Source of the DNA: Patescibacteria group bacterium
Lineage (GTDB): Bacteria; Patescibacteriota; Minisyncoccia; Portnoybacterales; GWB1-42-6
Assembly: GCA_018818145.1 (NCBI GenBank)
Contig: JAHIST010000021.1
Span: 1 to 5,256, forward strand
DNA: 5,256 nt
Direction of reading: 5' to 3'
Part shown: in pieces, positions 1-5,061 of the stretch
How positions within the stretch are numbered: the first letter of the stretch is position 1
Layout: the number at the start of each line of letters is the position of its first letter
Notes under the pieces: generated by a model
What the model was told of the DNA's origin: nothing
The model's input: the letters and a program-made list of their open reading frames with translations, nothing else
Databases searched by the model: none
Made by a program: the position numbers and the translations under genes

Positions 1-13
1 TGATAAAAAATAA

Positions 14-136
14 AGCCGGCAAAAAATTATCATTTTTATATTAGCCAAGGGTTACGGAGAGAAAGACAAAGTCGTAAACAGAATAACCGTCGGTGATAAG
101 GCCGACGACCATTACATCTCTACCAAAAAAACATAA
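14..136 (+). other. Possible 3' coding remnant without start codon
   Basis: This is an open frame of 40 codons ending in TAA at 134-136. It has no ATG, and an in-frame TAA at 11-13 blocks it upstream. The peptide contains a protein-like stretch, AKGYGEKDKVVNRITVGD, with ordinary codons. The frame at 3-26 (ATA AAA AAT AAA GCC GGC AAA AAA) could be joined to it by a -1 shift at the six-A run at 21-26. That would fit the 3' end of a gene that entered from the left and carries a frameshift, or an assembly error in a homopolymer. Forty open codons can easily arise by chance, and the same DNA contains a large inverted repeat, so a structured RNA is a real alternative. I do not recognise the family. 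Confidence 0.35.
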
Positions 137-163
137 GAAGCCTTTCTCTCCGTTTTACAACCC
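49..163. repeat. Long inverted repeat with inner hairpin, possible structured RNA
   Basis: The arm ACGGAGAGAAAG (54-65) is perfectly complementary to CTTTCTCTCCGT (142-153). Outside it, GGGTT (49-53) can pair with AACCC (159-163) across a five-base bulge. Inside it, CGTCGG (88-93) pairs with CCGACG (102-107) around an eight-base loop. A TATATT box at 37-42 lies 7 bases before G49, where a transcript could begin, but no -35 match was found. A T-rich run follows at 181-191. Together this could be a small RNA of about 140 nt. No known RNA class (tRNA, tmRNA, SRP RNA, RNase P) was recognised. It could equally be a mobile palindromic repeat. Confidence 0.4.
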
Positions 164-191
164 TCCCCTGCAGGAGCGGCTTTCTTTTTTT
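163..191 (+). terminator. Weak rho-independent terminator candidate
   Basis: CTCC (163-166) can pair with GGAG (173-176) across a six-base loop, followed by CGGC and then a run rich in T (181-191). The stem is only four pairs, although AAGCC (138-142) with GGCTT (178-182) could add an outer stem. It would end the plus-strand transcript coming from the left edge. The T-run is clear but the stem is weak. Confidence 0.35.
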
Positions 192-216
192 CATATATAC
201 AAATCGTTTTCAGCCT

Positions 217-249
217 TAACTTTTAACTTTAAACTAATAACTTAAAACT
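217..249. repeat. AT-rich low-complexity tract of AACTT-like units
   Basis: Imperfect repetition of TTAACTT/TTAAACT-like units fills the spacer just beyond the mnmA stop codon. No terminator hairpin for mnmA was found here. Nothing else is visible in the spacer 192-247. Confidence 0.4.
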
Positions 250-1687
250 ATTTGATCATTCCCCCGCCCAAAACTTCGCCGGTCTTGGTATAAAACACCG
301 CGCTTTGCCCCGGCGTAATCGCCCGCTGGGGCTTTTTAAAAACGACTTTCACTAAGTCGTTGCGAGCGCCCTGCCCGCCGTGGCGGGCAGGGCGCGTGGC
401 AATCCCGCGAATTACTGCTTGACTCGCTTCGCTTTTATATCTAATCTTCACCCAAACCTTCATCGGTAATTTCGGGGTAACGCCGTTTAGCCAGTTCACT
501 TGACCCACCAAACATTCGTCGCGATATAAATCCCGCTCCTTATTGCTCACATACAAAATATTTTTGCGCTCATCTTTTTTTACCACCCACCAAGGCCCCT
601 GCGAAATTGACAGACGCTTGCGCTGGCCAATGGTGTAAAGCGGCAAACCCTGGTGTTCGCCTAAAATGACACTCTGTGTCATCCCGGGCTTGACCCGGGA
701 TCCAGATTCTGGATTCCGGCTTTCGCTCGCCTTGCCGAAGCCTTCGGCGAAGCGCAGGCGGGAATGACAACAATGATAGTTTATAATTTTTCCCGTCTTT
801 AATTTTAAATGTCTTTTAATAAAGCTTCCCACGTCATTGACCACAAAACACAAATCAAAACTTTCTTCCCTGCGATAAGGCAGGCGCCATTTTTTAGCCA
901 GCTTTACTACTTTATCTTTAGTATAGTCAGCCAAAGGAAAAATAATCCGACTTAACTGTTTTTGATCTAATTGATGTAAAAAATATGACTGGTCTTTATT
1001 TCCATCTGCAGCTCTTAGTAGCTTTCTGTGTGGTTCCGCGCTTAAATTTTGTTTTTTACACTTGGTCTTGTCTTCAACGCAGAACGACGCAGAAGTTAAC
1101 GCAGAACGACGTAGAAGTTCCGCGTTGTTCGGCGTCAGCCACGCATAATGGCCAGTGGCAATAAAATCCGCCCCCACGCCCAGCGCTCTTTGAAATAGCA
1201 TTCCAAATTTAATCTTTTTATTACAGACAACACAAGGATTTGGCGTGCGGCCGGCCGCCTGTTCGGTCAAAAAATAATCCACTACTTCTTTTTTAAATTC
1301 CTTAGTAAAATTAAAAACATAAAAAGGGATTTTTAGTTTGGCGGCCACCAGTCGCGCCGCTTTTTCAGCGCCTTCAGAACAGCAAAGATTTTCATTTCCG
1401 CGTTTGCCCGCCACAAATTTTACTTTTGTAAAATTTGGGCGGGTGAATTCCGCGCCTCCAAGTTCCGCGTGGTTCTGCGATTCGGCCCAAAAACGCATAA
1501 AAACGCCGGCCACCTCGTAGCCTTGTTTTTTTAGCAGCGCCGCGGCGACGGAGGAATCTACTCCACCGGACATCGCCACTACAATCCTCTTCTTGTTATA
1601 GCCACCCGCTTGCCCCGTAGAATCCCGAAGGGATTTATACGGAGACATTGCTACAATCACTCTTTTTTTACTCTTTTTCTCTGTCAT
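248..1687 (-). CDS. mnmA: tRNA-specific 2-thiouridylase MnmA with several in-frame insertions
   Basis: MnmA activates U34 of tRNA-Lys, -Glu and -Gln with ATP and transfers sulfur to give 2-thiouridine, acting in the cytoplasm. Family marks seen: the PP-loop motif SGGVDSS at 40-46, NLCCS at 100-104, TPNPCVVCNKKIKF at 148-161 with likely catalytic C155, GHY at 179-181, GNKDQSYFL at 229-237, LCF with the second catalytic Cys C280, LGEHQGLPLYTIGQRKRL at 342-359, and ITPGQSAVFY near the end. The protein is 479 residues, whereas the family is usually about 350-370. The excess lies in five segments that break the family alignment: about 16-31, 70-99, 186-221, 304-340 and 427-445, most overlying palindromic or repeated DNA. 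All active-site motifs are kept and the frame is open throughout, so a working protein is likely. The ATG start at 1687 has no clear Shine-Dalgarno site; M14 is an alternative. A terminator lies 28 bases upstream, so it should have its own promoter, which I could not identify. Confidence 0.95.
   Translation of the reverse strand: MTEKKSKKRVIVAMSPYKSLRDSTGQAGGYNKKRIVVAMSGGVDSSVAAALLKKQGYEVAGVFMRFWAESQNHAELGGAEFTRPNFTKVKFVAGKRGNENLCCSEGAEKAARLVAAKLKIPFYVFNFTKEFKKEVVDYFLTEQAAGRTPNPCVVCNKKIKFGMLFQRALGVGADFIATGHYAWLTPNNAELLRRSALTSASFCVEDKTKCKKQNLSAEPHRKLLRAADGNKDQSYFLHQLDQKQLSRIIFPLADYTKDKVVKLAKKWRLPYRREESFDLCFVVNDVGSFIKRHLKLKTGKIINYHCCHSRLRFAEGFGKASESRNPESGSRVKPGMTQSVILGEHQGLPLYTIGQRKRLSISQGPWWVVKKDERKNILYVSNKERDLYRDECLVGQVNWLNGVTPKLPMKVWVKIRYKSEASQAVIRGIATRPARHGGQGARNDLVKVVFKKPQRAITPGQSAVFYTKTGEVLGGGMIK
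341..409. repeat. Palindromic repeat inside mnmA (insertion E)
   Basis: The core is a perfect 14-bp inverted repeat, GCGCCCTGCCCGCC (366-379) with its complement at 382-395, separated by only two bases. It is flanked by GTCGTTGCGAGC on the left and GTGGCAATCCCG on the right, the kind of ends seen on widespread bacterial intergenic repeats of the GTCATTGCGAG...GTGGCAATCC type. A second stem, AACGACTT (341-348) with AAGTCGTT (354-361), overlaps its left end. It is read through in frame as residues about 427-445 of MnmA, including the run GIATRPARHGGQGARND. Confidence 0.8.
666..768. repeat. Composite palindromic element inside mnmA (insertion D)
   Basis: Near-matching ends, GTCATCCCGG at 678 and CGGGAATGAC at 759-768, form terminal inverted repeats around a 91-bp unit. 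Inside are three more palindromes: TCCCGGG (682-688) with CCCGGGA (694-700); ATCCAGA (700-706) with TCTGGAT (708-714); and GCCGAAG (734-740) with CTTCGGC (742-748). A further stem, ATGACAC (666-672) with GTGTCAT (676-682), abuts the left end. The element is read in frame as MnmA residues about 304-340, between GKIIN and LGEHQGLP, two motifs normally separated by only a few residues. Confidence 0.85.
1076..1119. repeat. 22-bp tandem duplication inside mnmA (insertion C)
   Basis: Two adjacent 22-bp copies (1076-1097 and 1098-1119) differ at one base only. Each begins AACGCAGAACGACG and ends AGAAGTT. They sit in the stretch coding MnmA residues about 186-221, between HYAWLT and KLLRAADGNKDQSY, where the family normally has a short turn. 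The sequence following the second copy, AAGTTCCGCGTTGTTCGGCG (1115-1134), nearly repeats 1460-1479 in insertion B. Confidence 0.8.
1407..1479. repeat. Palindrome plus shared repeat inside mnmA (insertion B)
   Basis: CCCGCC-AC-AAATTTTAC (1407-1423) pairs with GTAAAATTT-G-GGCGGG (1428-1443) around a TTTT loop. It is followed by AAGTTCCGCGTGGTTCTGCG (1460-1479), which matches 18 of 20 bases at 1115-1134 in insertion C. The stretch codes MnmA residues about 70-99, including RPNFTKVKFVAG, and separates FMRFWAE from NLCCS, which are near neighbours in ordinary MnmA proteins. Confidence 0.75.
1615..1642. repeat. Hairpin repeat inside the mnmA 5' end (insertion A)
   Basis: CCGTAGAATCCC (1615-1626) and GGGATTTATACGG (1630-1642) form an imperfect palindrome around GAA. 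It codes PYKSLRDSTG at MnmA residues 16-25. On each side lies a copy of the first beta strand: KKRVIVAMS at residues 7-15 and KKRIVVAMS at 32-40. The two copies differ in codons, so they do not look like a fresh duplication. Confidence 0.65.
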
Positions 1688-1714
1688 AGAAATTAATTTT
1701 ATGATATTTTCATC

Positions 1715-1751
1715 AAAAAGAAAAGCCCCCGATTTTCTCTAAAACGGGGGC
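1715..1751 (-). terminator. Rho-independent terminator of the cysteine-rich gene
   Basis: Read on the minus strand, GCCCCCG-TTTT pairs with AAAA-T-CGGGGGC around a short loop (1725-1751), followed by TTTTCTTTTT. It begins 25 bases after the stop codon of the gene at 1777-2178 and lies between that gene and mnmA, separating the two transcription units. Confidence 0.85.
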
Positions 1752-1776
1752 AATAATTGCTTTACTTAATTGCTTC

Positions 1777-2178
1777 TTATTCATTGATAAATCTTTTTAG
1801 GGATTCGATGATGCGCTTAATTTCGTCTTGGAATTCTAGACGAAATTCCTTTTCTGTTTTCTCTCTACCGATTTTCTTACCTCTTTCTTCACTCTCTTCT
1901 TTAAGATATTCCATCTCATCAAAAAGAATTTCTCTTGCTATTTCTACAGGACAAACAGCTGGCAATAGCTTCATCGCTAAATCAACAAACCTCTCTTGTT
2001 CCACCCGGTTGCACCCCGAACAGAAGGCTCCCCCCGCTTCCTGAAATCCTTTGATCTGAAAATAATAAGGACAAATTCTCATATCCCACCAGCATCGATT
2101 TTTAATTGCCGCTTCCTCAATCTCCTTAATAGAATTCTTAGTCAATCCATCCAACGACTTTCTATCAGCGCCTTCCAT
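1777..2178 (-). CDS. Small cysteine-rich protein with charged C-terminal helix, unknown function
   Basis: This 133-residue protein is not recognised. It has five cysteines in its first half: C29, C36, C53, C56 and C76. The spacing C-x6-C-x16-C-x2-C suggests a zinc site or possibly an iron-sulfur cluster. An aromatic stretch, CWWDMRICPYYF, lies across the first pair. From about residue 85 the sequence becomes strongly charged (Glu/Lys/Arg) with regular hydrophobics, as in a long helix or coiled coil. No signal peptide or membrane segment is visible. The frame could open at a TTG at 2196, but the ATG at 2176-2178 is preferred because GGGAGGT lies 7 bases upstream. It has its own promoter (TTGACA, 17 bases, TAAATT) and its own terminator, so it is a monocistronic gene diverging from efp. 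That complete architecture supports a real, expressed gene. Confidence 0.8.
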   Translation of the reverse strand: MEGADRKSLDGLTKNSIKEIEEAAIKNRCWWDMRICPYYFQIKGFQEAGGAFCSGCNRVEQERFVDLAMKLLPAVCPVEIAREILFDEMEYLKEESEERGKKIGREKTEKEFRLEFQDEIKRIIESLKRFINE

Positions 2179-2185
2179 ACTTATA

Positions 2186-2193
2186 CCTCCCTT
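2186..2193 (-). promoter_or_regulatory. Strong Shine-Dalgarno site deciding the start
   Basis: On the minus strand AAGGGAGG is followed by 7 bases and then ATG at 2178. It sets the start of the cysteine-rich gene at that ATG rather than at the TTG at 2196, which lies upstream of the site. It is the only strong ribosome binding site at normal spacing in this window. Confidence 0.8.
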
Positions 2194-2220
2194 CAAATTA
2201 ATAAAAGTACCGATTAATTC

Positions 2221-2249
2221 AATTTAGTCTGTTATCAAAAATTTGTCAA
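2221..2249 (-). promoter_or_regulatory. Promoter of the cysteine-rich gene
   Basis: On the minus strand a perfect -35 box, TTGACA (2244-2249), is followed by a 17-base spacer and TAAATT (2221-2226, 4 of 6 to consensus). It would start a transcript about 35-40 bases before the start codon at 2178. The -35 box overlaps that of the divergent efp promoter. Confidence 0.6.
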
Positions 2250-2271
2250 ATAAATTTTTTTATGCTATATA
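2243..2271 (+). promoter_or_regulatory. Promoter of efp with extended -10
   Basis: TTGTCA (2243-2248), a 17-base spacer, and TATATA (2266-2271) preceded by TGC at 2263-2265, forming an extended -10 element. Transcription from about 2278 would give a leader near 80 bases containing three ATCTGTA copies and the large hairpin before efp. Confidence 0.6.
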
Positions 2272-2273
2272 AA

Positions 2274-2298
2274 ATCTGTACATCTGTAATAATCTGTA
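2274..2298 (+). repeat. Three copies of ATCTGTA in the efp leader
   Basis: ATCTGTA occurs at 2274-2280, 2282-2288 and 2292-2298, just downstream of the predicted -10 box. The spacing of 8 and 10 bases could suit a repeated protein contact, or it may be simple slippage. No regulator can be named. Confidence 0.45.
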
Positions 2299-2300
2299 AA

Positions 2301-2344
2301 CCCCCACACCACGGGCTTACGCCCGTAGCGTTCTGGTGTGGGGG
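2301..2344 (+). repeat. Strong compound hairpin just upstream of efp
   Basis: An outer 11-bp stem, CCCCCACACCA (2301-2311) with TGGTGTGGGGG (2334-2344), encloses an inner stem, ACGGGC (2311-2316) with GCCCGT (2321-2326), closed by TTAC. No T-run follows on the plus strand, so it is not a standard terminator. It ends 14 bases before the efp ATG and is part of its leader if the promoter at 2243-2271 is used. It could be a leader control element or a palindromic repeat of the kind found elsewhere in the window. Confidence 0.75.
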
Positions 2345-2358
2345 TAAATCCGTAAGCT

Positions 2359-2919
2359 ATGTTAAATTACAACGAACTCAAGCCCGGAACAATTTTTATT
2401 CTGGAAGGCCAGCCCTATGAAGTGCTGGAATTCAGCTTTTTGCGCATGCAGCAGCGAAAGCCAGTGGCGCAGACAAAAATCAGAAACTTGATCACCGGCA
2501 AAATAATCAATCGTAATTTTCAGCACACCGACAGCTTTGAGGAAGCGGAAATTGATTATAAAAAAGCCAAACTCCTCTTTAGCCATCGCGGCAAATTTGT
2601 CGTTTCCGAACTGGCCAATCCGGCGGCGCGTTTTGAACTGCCGCAGGAAATTATCGGCGAAAGAGCCAAATTTCTAAAACCGAATTCTGAAATGGAATTG
2701 GTTATTTTTGAAGAAAAAGTTATCTCCATGAGCCTGCCCATTAAAATGGAATTCAAAGTGGTGGAGGCGCCGCCGACAATTCGCGGCAACACCGCGCAGG
2801 GCGGCACCAAACAGGTTAAAATTGAAACCGGCGCGACAATCGCCGCTCCGCTTTTTGTGGAAGAAGGAGACATTATTGAAATCAACACTCAAACGGGAGA
2901 ATACACAGGAAGAAAGTAA
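2359..2919 (+). CDS. efp: Elongation factor P with non-standard loop tip
   Basis: EF-P binds between the ribosomal P and E sites and speeds peptide-bond formation at runs of proline. At 186 residues the length is typical. The three domains are visible: an N-terminal KOW-like domain (about 1-62), a middle OB domain (about 66-127) and a C-terminal OB domain (about 130-186). The last contains GNTAQGGTKQVKIETGA, PLFVEEGDIIEI and TGEY, close to the E. coli sequence. The loop that in E. coli reads VKPGKGQ, with modified K34, here reads LRMQQRK: Q32 aligns with K34, followed by R33 and K34. Lysine modification by EpmA therefore seems unlikely at the usual site. The start ATG has no Shine-Dalgarno site and is preceded by a strong hairpin. 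It is a single-gene unit with its own promoter and a terminator 23 bases after the stop. Confidence 0.95.
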   Translation: MLNYNELKPGTIFILEGQPYEVLEFSFLRMQQRKPVAQTKIRNLITGKIINRNFQHTDSFEEAEIDYKKAKLLFSHRGKFVVSELANPAARFELPQEIIGERAKFLKPNSEMELVIFEEKVISMSLPIKMEFKVVEAPPTIRGNTAQGGTKQVKIETGATIAAPLFVEEGDIIEINTQTGEYTGRK

Positions 2920-2942
2920 TCGCCTAATTCTTATTTTATTTA

Positions 2943-2984
2943 AGAAAACTCCTCCCGTATTATGGGAGGAGTTTTCTTTTGTTT
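2943..2984. terminator. Bidirectional terminator between convergent genes
   Basis: A perfect 14-bp stem, AGAAAACTCCTCCC (2943-2956) with its complement (2964-2977), has a seven-base loop. A T-rich tail follows on the plus strand and an AT-rich tail with TTTTC follows on the minus strand. It serves efp and the convergent ATPase gene, which stops at 3009. Confidence 0.9.
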
Positions 2985-3008
2985 ACAACTCTACTGATTC
3001 TCCGGGCT

Positions 3009-4844
3009 TTAATTCTTTAGCTTTATCAATTTTATTTTTTTCTTCTGGCGCTGACTTTGTTTGGGTCTCTTTGGCGCCCTCGTCTTTTTTTGACCCTTAA
3101 CACTGCTCTCCGGAATCGGACCGACCGTCTCGGTCAAAACTTGACGCAATTCCGACAAATCCACTTCCCGCCGCTGTTTTTTCTTTTCCGGCCTTGACTG
3201 AACATCTTTTTCTTTTAAAGCCTGGCTTAAAGATATCGGATTGCCGGTTTCTTTCACCACCGGCTCGCTGGCAATGGACGCTGCCTGAATTCTATCAGAC
3301 GGCCTTTTTGATTTAACCGTTATTAAGCACTTTCTGCAATAAACCGGCCTGACGCCGTCAGGCTTGAATTTTAACTCCACCCGCTGGCCGCATTCCCAGC
3401 ATTTATCAACAAAAATTTCCTGTTCTGTTTTTGAAGCGCCGCCGGCCGGACCATCCTCCCGCCGCGGCCGGGACGCGCTCGCTGATTTTGGCTTGGGCTG
3501 AAAAACCGCCTTTGGAGCCGCCAAATCATCTTCTTCGCCTTCCGGCCCGAGCATTCCGCTCCAGCGGGCGATTTTTTCTTCCACTTCGTGTCGCGGCTGG
3601 CCGTAGCGCTCGCGCGAAACGCGGATAATTTTTTCCTTCTGGCTGGACTCCACTCTGGGTATCGGCGACAAGGTTGTAGCCGAAAAAGGGCGCGAAGAAA
3701 AACCGTCAATCATCAATTTAAGATAGATCTGGGCAAAACCCAGATTAACCAGATCGTTCAGCATAAATTCGGGCTCAAATTCTTTTTCCAAAAATTCTGC
3801 GTCCGCCGCCCCCACCCGAAAAGAAATCATTGTGCCGACATTGCCAAAAATCGCTTCCTTGACCGTGGTGTTGTCGCCCTGAACAAGTTGATCAATATAT
3901 TGATGCGCCAGAATCAGACAAAGATGGTATTTTCTGGCTTCCGAAAGAACGTTGACAAAACTTTCGGTGGCGAAGTTCTGAAATTCATCAACATAAAGAT
4001 AGAAGTCTTTTCTTTCCTCTTCCGGAATATCAACGCGGGACATAGCCGCCAATTGAAGCTTGGTAATGCATAACGCTCCGAGCAGACGGCTGGCATCTTC
4101 ACCGATTTTACCCTTAGACAAATTGACTATCAGAATTTTCTGATTATCCATTATTTCCCGAAAATCAATCAAAGAACGGGTCTGGCCGATAATATTTCTG
4201 ATAAGAGGCGAGGAAATAAATTGCCCGACTTTATTTTGAATCGGCGCTACCGCTTCTTCCCGAAAGCGATCGGGATATTTGGCAAACTCATTAATCCAGA
4301 AGGACTTAACCGAAGGGTCATTCAATTTTTCCACCACTTTGTTGCGAAATTCTTTATCGGCTAAAATTTTATTAATGCCCAAAAGCGTGGAACCGGGATA
4401 TTCAAGCAAAGCCAAAACCGCGTTGTTTAAAATATATTCCATTCGAGCGCTCCAAACATCCGGCCATATTTTTTTAAAAACTCCCATCAGGCCCGAAGCC
4501 ACCAAGTGGCGATATTCAAGATTGACTTTTTCCAAAACATTAAAGGCCAGCGGGACTTCCAAATCGGCCGGATTAAAATAGATGACATCATTGATCCTGT
4601 TAGAAGGCACATAATCCAGCATTTTTTCAGCAAACTCTCCATGCGGGTCAACAATCCCAACGCCATTTCCCCGCTGGATATCCTGAATAGCCATGTTTTC
4701 CAAAAGCGTAGTCTTGCCGGTGCCGGTTTTACCAACAATATATAAATGGCGGCTGCGGTCATCTGTCTTTATGCCAAAACGCGCTTTTTGGTTGCGAAAA
4801 TCTGTTTCCGCAAAAATTGTGATATCGTGTTCTTGATTATTCAT
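3009..4844 (-). CDS. TraG/VirD4-like P-loop ATPase with C-terminal zinc-ribbon-like domain
   Basis: This 611-residue protein belongs to the HerA/VirD4/TraG group of ring-forming motor ATPases that move DNA or protein across membranes. Seen in order: a Walker A motif GKTGTGKTT (38-46), IVDPHGEF (64-71), a Walker B motif FYLYVDEFQNF (281-291), then SEARKYHLCLILAHQY (301-316) typical of TraG/TraD-type ATPases. After about 440 a low-complexity linker leads to a C-x2-C-x17-C-x2-C domain (C482, C485, C503, C506), probably binding zinc, and then a lysine/arginine-rich tail. No N-terminal membrane helix is seen, unlike classical VirD4, so membrane docking would need a partner. The frame stays open to 5081, but those 79 extra residues overlie nested non-coding palindromes, so the ATG at 4844 is preferred. 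An AAGGAG at about 4876-4881 is too far upstream to serve it. The preceding gene on the same strand is a likely partner. Confidence 0.85.
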   Translation of the reverse strand: MNNQEHDITIFAETDFRNQKARFGIKTDDRSRHLYIVGKTGTGKTTLLENMAIQDIQRGNGVGIVDPHGEFAEKMLDYVPSNRINDVIYFNPADLEVPLAFNVLEKVNLEYRHLVASGLMGVFKKIWPDVWSARMEYILNNAVLALLEYPGSTLLGINKILADKEFRNKVVEKLNDPSVKSFWINEFAKYPDRFREEAVAPIQNKVGQFISSPLIRNIIGQTRSLIDFREIMDNQKILIVNLSKGKIGEDASRLLGALCITKLQLAAMSRVDIPEEERKDFYLYVDEFQNFATESFVNVLSEARKYHLCLILAHQYIDQLVQGDNTTVKEAIFGNVGTMISFRVGAADAEFLEKEFEPEFMLNDLVNLGFAQIYLKLMIDGFSSRPFSATTLSPIPRVESSQKEKIIRVSRERYGQPRHEVEEKIARWSGMLGPEGEEDDLAAPKAVFQPKPKSASASRPRREDGPAGGASKTEQEIFVDKCWECGQRVELKFKPDGVRPVYCRKCLITVKSKRPSDRIQAASIASEPVVKETGNPISLSQALKEKDVQSRPEKKKQRREVDLSELRQVLTETVGPIPESSVKGQKKTRAPKRPKQSQRQKKKIKLIKLKN

Positions 4845-4914
4845 AATAATTTTAAATTTTGTATAATCTTCTGCTCTCCTTGCATGAGAAAAATTCTTAA
4901 TTTCCTTCGCCCTT

Positions 4915-5051
4915 AGCGCAAAAATAGCTAGAAAATCGAGTTGAGTGGAAGGAAAAAATTTACGTGCTATGGTTGGGGCGCGAAGCGCCGTGGATAGTAA
5001 ATTTTTTCGTGCAGCGAAACCGATTTTCTCTATTTTTGACGCTCGGGCGAG
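4915..5051. repeat. Nested inverted-repeat element in the intergenic spacer
   Basis: Three stems are nested: CAAAAATAG-CT-AGAAAATCG (4919-4938) with its complement at 5021-5038; GAAAAAATTTAC (4952-4963) with GTAAATTTTTTC (4997-5008), 12 perfect pairs; and GGCGC (4977-4981) with GCGCC (4985-4989) around GAA. A short hairpin, CTCG-GG-CGAG (5042-5051), follows. Such layering does not fit coding sequence and argues that the spacer holds a palindromic mobile repeat or a structured leader between the two minus-strand genes. The remaining spacer, 4845-4914, is AT-rich with no further feature that I can support. Confidence 0.75.
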
Positions 5052-5061
5052 AGTTTTTCTG

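Noticed and set aside
570..773. 67-codon minus-strand open frame inside mnmA
   Set aside because: It is a shadow in another frame created largely by the palindromic insertion, while the mnmA frame carries the conserved motifs.
1076..1119. CRISPR-like direct repeat
   Set aside because: Two 22-bp copies are directly adjacent with no spacer and lie inside an open reading frame.
1688..1724. Promoter of mnmA
   Set aside because: TTGATG and TAAAAT are visible on the minus strand but only 9 bases apart, too close for a normal promoter; no better pair was found.
2179..2196. TTG start for the cysteine-rich gene
   Set aside because: The strong Shine-Dalgarno site GGGAGGT lies downstream of this TTG and at correct spacing from the ATG at 2178.
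1757..2217. Plus-strand open frames opposite the cysteine-rich gene
   Set aside because: They cross the terminator or promoter region of the minus-strand gene and have no start signals; the minus-strand gene has its own Shine-Dalgarno site, promoter and terminator.
2301..2344. Terminator upstream of efp
   Set aside because: The stem is strong, but no T-run follows on either strand and no plus-strand gene ends nearby.
3588..4073. 161-codon plus-strand open frame within the ATPase gene
   Set aside because: It is antisense to a strongly conserved coding region that includes the Walker B motif, and its product shows no family-like features.
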